DNA from: Aureibaculum marinum
Lineage (GTDB): Bacteria > Bacteroidota > Bacteroidia > Flavobacteriales > Flavobacteriaceae
Direction of reading: 5' to 3'
Assembly (NCBI RefSeq): GCF_003813905.1
Contig: NZ_RPFJ01000001.1
Span: forward strand, 1-64,000
Length of the DNA stretch: 64,000 bases
Part shown: positions 61,804-64,000 of the stretch, piece after piece
Numbering within the stretch: position 1 is the first letter of the stretch
Layout: every line of letters begins with the position of its first letter
Position numbers and translations under genes: made by a program
The notes under the pieces: model-generated
Told to the model about the DNA's origin: nothing
Databases searched by the model: none
What the model saw: the letters and a program-made list of their open reading frames with translations, nothing else

Positions 61804-62534
61804 TGCGATGTGCAATTATAGATGATGAACCTCTGGCGGTTGACGTTATTGAGACTTATATCAATCAAATTGATGGTATGGAAGTTACAGTCAAATGCCA
61901 TAATCCAATAGAAGCCATTGGATTTCTAAAAAAAATGGATATCGATTTGGTTTTTTTGGATATAGAAATGCCTAATTTAACAGGGATAGATCTTATTAAT
62001 ATAATGGACAATATTCCTCAATTTATCTTTACTACAGCTTACCCTCAATATGCTTTAGAAGGGTTTGAATTAAATGCTACTGATTATTTAGTAAAACCTA
62101 TTTCTTTTCAACGATTTTTAAAAGCTGTTTCTAGAGCTAAAGAAAGACACCAACTAGAACATAAAAACACTGCAAATTTTACATCTGCTACCCCATTACC
62201 AGCTCCACCATCCCCCAATAAATTTATTTTCGTAAAATCAGAATATGAAAATGTTAAGATTAATATTAATACAATTAAATACATACAAGGTTTAAAAGAT
62301 TATATCAAAATTTACACTACAGACTCTAAAAAATCTATTTTAACATTATCTAGCTTTAAAGATATTTTAGAAAAACTACCCACATCAGAATTTATTAGAG
62401 TACATCGCTCATACATTATTAATGTAAACGCTATAAAAGCTTTACAAAAAACTAAAATTGTACTTGACAATAACATTAGAGTGCCTATTGGAGAAACTTT
62501 TAAAGATCAAGTTTTTAAAGATTTAGGTGTATAA
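61803..62534 (+). CDS. LytTR-family response regulator, second module
   Basis: A 243-residue regulator with receiver (IDDEPLAVDVIE, phospho-Asp in VFLDIEMPNLTGIDL, TTAYPQYALEGF, DYLVKPISFQRF) and LytTR domain (IKYIQGLKDYIKIYT, FIRVHRSYIINVNAIKAL). Between them is a longer linker (about 118-145) with a Pro-rich TPLPAPPSPNKF. Partner of the adjacent kinase. I found no LytTR-type repeat with the 21/38 spacing in front of the DUF4270 or DUF6268 genes, so its targets are open. It converges with the DUF6515 gene. Confidence 0.92.
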   Translation: MRCAIIDDEPLAVDVIETYINQIDGMEVTVKCHNPIEAIGFLKKMDIDLVFLDIEMPNLTGIDLINIMDNIPQFIFTTAYPQYALEGFELNATDYLVKPISFQRFLKAVSRAKERHQLEHKNTANFTSATPLPAPPSPNKFIFVKSEYENVKININTIKYIQGLKDYIKIYTTDSKKSILTLSSFKDILEKLPTSEFIRVHRSYIINVNAIKALQKTKIVLDNNIRVPIGETFKDQVFKDLGV

Positions 62535-62549
62535 CTTAAGAGATAAAAA

Positions 62550-62583
62550 AAAAGACTCCATATTTAAAATATGAAGTCTTTTA
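62550..62583. terminator. Bidirectional terminator between the LytTR and DUF6515 genes
   Basis: AAAAGACT at the left pairs with AGTCTTTT at the right, enclosing an inner CATAT/ATATG stem with one mismatch between. A-run before and T-run after suit both strands. Confidence 0.75.
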
Positions 62584-62618
62584 AAAAACTAACTAACTCA
62601 AATTATAATTGTGACTTT

Positions 62619-63218
62619 TTATTCATCTAATTCTATAACACCAACTACTTCATAAGCTCTTGTTCCATTAACTTGAATTTTTTCATAAAGTATACTAGCA
62701 TATTCATAATAAGTATTACCATCTATAATTACTTTTTCATAATTATCTGGTAGTTCATATACTATAGTACCAACTTCTGGATCAACAACTTCATACTCAT
62801 TATTAATTTGTGTATAAAAAATACCACCTACATTAAAATAAATATGATTATTATGATGGATTCTTTTATAATTAGCAGGCAATGTATTAATTCTAAATCC
62901 TACTTTTGGTGCTATTACAATATACCTACCTCTTGAATAGGTATAGTATTTATTATTGGAGTAATAGTATTTTTGTCCTCTATAATTAATTACTTTTCTA
63001 TTAGGCACTTTACGTACAGAAACTACTTTTCTAGTTGGTTTTTTATAAGTAACTTTAGTACTAGACACCCTTCTACTAGGTGTTATTGTTTTAACAGTTG
63101 TTGTTTTAACTACTTTTTTAGTAGTGGTTGAACTTCGACGAGATTGTCCTGAAACGTCTGTTGCAAAAGCCATTAAAATTAGTGATGTTAATACCGATGT
63201 TTTAACAATTGTTTTCAT
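62619..63218 (-). CDS. DUF6515 family exported protein
   Basis: A 199-residue protein with signal peptide SVLTSLILMAFATDVSG cleaved before QSRRSS. A basic Ser/Thr/Lys/Arg-rich segment (about 25-75, with KKVVKTTTVKTITPSRRV) precedes the DUF6515 repeats. These are YRGQKYYYSNNKYYTY, then GFRINTLPANYKRIHHNNHI, and a second unit VYELPDNYEKVIIDGNTYYE ending YEVVGVIELDE. The family is periplasmic or outer-membrane associated and of unknown function. The strongly basic segment could bind nucleic acid or peptidoglycan. Monocistronic. Confidence 0.82.
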   Translation of the reverse strand: MKTIVKTSVLTSLILMAFATDVSGQSRRSSTTTKKVVKTTTVKTITPSRRVSSTKVTYKKPTRKVVSVRKVPNRKVINYRGQKYYYSNNKYYTYSRGRYIVIAPKVGFRINTLPANYKRIHHNNHIYFNVGGIFYTQINNEYEVVDPEVGTIVYELPDNYEKVIIDGNTYYEYASILYEKIQVNGTRAYEVVGVIELDE

Positions 63219-63398
63219 AATTCATATATTTTATTCAACTTAACTTACTTTTAATACTTAGACTCTATTAAGTATTATACGTTTAAATACATTTCAAATT
63301 TTAAGCCAAAAAATATGATAATCGATAGTTTTCATCTTTTTATCGACGTTTACAGTAATTCTATATACGTAATAAAATCCTTTCGCTTAATTTTATAA

Positions 63399-63434
63399 AA
63401 AAAGGAGAAATACTAGAAAACACTTCTCCTTTTT
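63399..63434 (-). terminator. Terminator of the EF-hand lipoprotein gene
   Basis: AAAAAGGAGAA (63399-63409) pairs with TTCTCCTTTTT (63424-63434) with a 14-base loop. On the minus strand it is followed by a T-run and starts 16 bp after the stop codon at 63450. Confidence 0.8.
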
Positions 63435-63449
63435 CATAACAAGTTTTTA

Positions 63450-63749
63450 TTATTTTAATAGACCAAGTAAGCCTTGTAATTCAGAAAGGTTAAGATTAGA
63501 ATTATTATCAGTATCTAATACCTTAAAATTATCTGCAACAGTCCCTATAGCTTCTGTAGAACTTATAGCATTATTTTTATCTGAATCTAATAAATTAAAA
63601 AGAGTAGATATTTGTTGTAATGTAGAGTTAGAACTTAAAGAACTTAACAATGTTGCCGCCTCAGCGATGTTTGAAGTGTTAGCACTTTTAAGACTATTAC
63701 AGCTAGCCATTGTTACTACTACAATAAGTGATAATGCAATTTTTTTCAT
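63450..63749 (-). CDS. EF-hand lipoprotein
   Basis: A 99-residue lipoprotein starting at the ATG at 63749 (MKKIALSLIVVVTMASC, lipobox MAS-C). The frame runs 51 bp further upstream to 63800 but without a fitting signal. Two EF loops are visible, DSDKNNAISSTE and DTDNNSNLNLSE, each with Asp at 1 and 3, Asn at 5 and Glu at 12, so weaker calcium ligands than in the two EF-hand proteins at 46773 and 51187. The C-terminus LQGLLGLLK is hydrophobic. It lies between a DUF6515 gene and the end of a LytTR gene, far from the CotH operon, yet of the same general type. Confidence 0.82.
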   Translation of the reverse strand: MKKIALSLIVVVTMASCNSLKSANTSNIAEAATLLSSLSSNSTLQQISTLFNLLDSDKNNAISSTEAIGTVADNFKVLDTDNNSNLNLSELQGLLGLLK

Positions 63750-63872
63750 AATATTATATGTATTTTTAAATTTCGGCGAAAGTACAGCTACTCCTAACAA
63801 CAGAAAAAATAAATAGACAAATAGTCACTTTTCACCTATCAATGTAACTTTTTTACAGATTAACAATACAAT

Positions 63873-64000
63873 TTATAAATTAAGAGAATTGTTATTTACA
63901 AACGCTAAGAAGTTTTCTTTATATTGCTCAGAAACCGTAATACGGTTATTATTTATAATAATTTGACTACGCTCAATAACTTCAATATTTTTTAATGACA
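63873..64000 (-). CDS. LytTR DNA-binding domain, C-terminal end, cut by the window edge
   Basis: The minus strand from the right edge to the TAA at 63873-63875 reads SLKNIEVIERSQIIINNNR then ITVSEQYKENFLAFVNNNS and LNL. This matches the end of LytTR domains (NLDKIxxxERNxIxxxxxxIPISExxKExFxxFL in the regulator at 55152). About 41 residues are present; the start and any receiver domain lie beyond the window. It would be the third LytTR protein within 9 kb. It was too short to appear as an ORF. Confidence 0.72.
   Translation of the reverse strand, partial: SLKNIEVIERSQIIINNNRITVSEQYKENFLAFVNNNSLNL

Overview
The window is an AT-rich stretch of bacterial chromosome, most likely from a marine or host-associated member of the Flavobacteriaceae (Bacteroidota). 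The basis is: several promoters with the Bacteroidota -7 box TAnnTTTG (one has the full TTTG-N19-TAnnTTTG form); many lipoproteins and outer-membrane proteins of families typical of this phylum (DUF4270, DUF6268, DUF6515, DUF6090, GLPGLI-like, BtuG-like, CotH, YHYH); the single-chain long PurL; a proline dehydrogenase without the PutA dehydrogenase half; and a zinc-finger-less DnaX. No tRNA, rRNA, CRISPR array, complete insertion sequence or prophage was seen.

Layout. 1-5.4 kb: end of an unidentified gene, a lipoprotein, proline dehydrogenase, aroB, ridA, mgsA and a BadF-type sugar kinase. 5.1-5.4 kb: a gap with an orphan plus-strand terminator and promoter-like box (possible small RNA). 5.4-11.9 kb: recG, an ICMT-like methyltransferase, a TIGR02757 protein, an RNA m5C methyltransferase, an unknown exported protein and a fructosamine kinase. 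12.0-15.2 kb: a vitamin B12 uptake operon (BtuB receptor plus BtuG-like surface propeller) behind a cobalamin riboswitch with a textbook promoter. 15.3-17.0 kb: a PNGase F-type glycoamidase. 17.2-31.3 kb: housekeeping genes (purL, pyrD, pheT, acyl-CoA ligase, dnaX, miaE, DUF4870, mnmE), with a pair of structured repeats at 28.9-29.1 kb. 31.4-34.2 kb: an ABC exporter and a deletion scar joining the 3' ends of an AraC-type regulator and a TolC-like efflux gene. 34.2-35.9 kb: a small TetR regulon with two near-identical operators. 36.1-46.6 kb: a PHP phosphatase fused to ACT domains, a patatin/beta-barrel protein, a GbsR regulator, an MFS transporter, glycerate kinase and an AsmA-like protein.

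46.7-55.9 kb is the most interesting part. It encodes a set of exported proteins: two EF-hand proteins, a two-repeat DUF1566 lipoprotein, a DUF6090 membrane protein, a CotH-type secreted kinase homologue, a YHYH protein, a YwqK-like lipoprotein and a SCO copper chaperone. They precede a LytS-type sensor kinase and a LytTR response regulator. Three promoters (for the EF-hand gene, the DUF1566 gene and the CotH operon) share one 63-bp architecture: two LytTR-like half-sites 21 bp apart, followed exactly 38 bp later by the TTTG of the -7 box. I read this as a local LytTR regulon controlling an extracellular calcium/copper/phosphorylation system; the function is inference.

55.9-62.5 kb holds a second module with its own LytS/LytTR pair (FadL-like barrel, DUF4270 lipoprotein, DUF6268 barrel, kelch lipoprotein). 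62.6-64 kb ends with a DUF6515 protein, an EF-hand lipoprotein and the C-terminus of a third LytTR protein that runs off the window.
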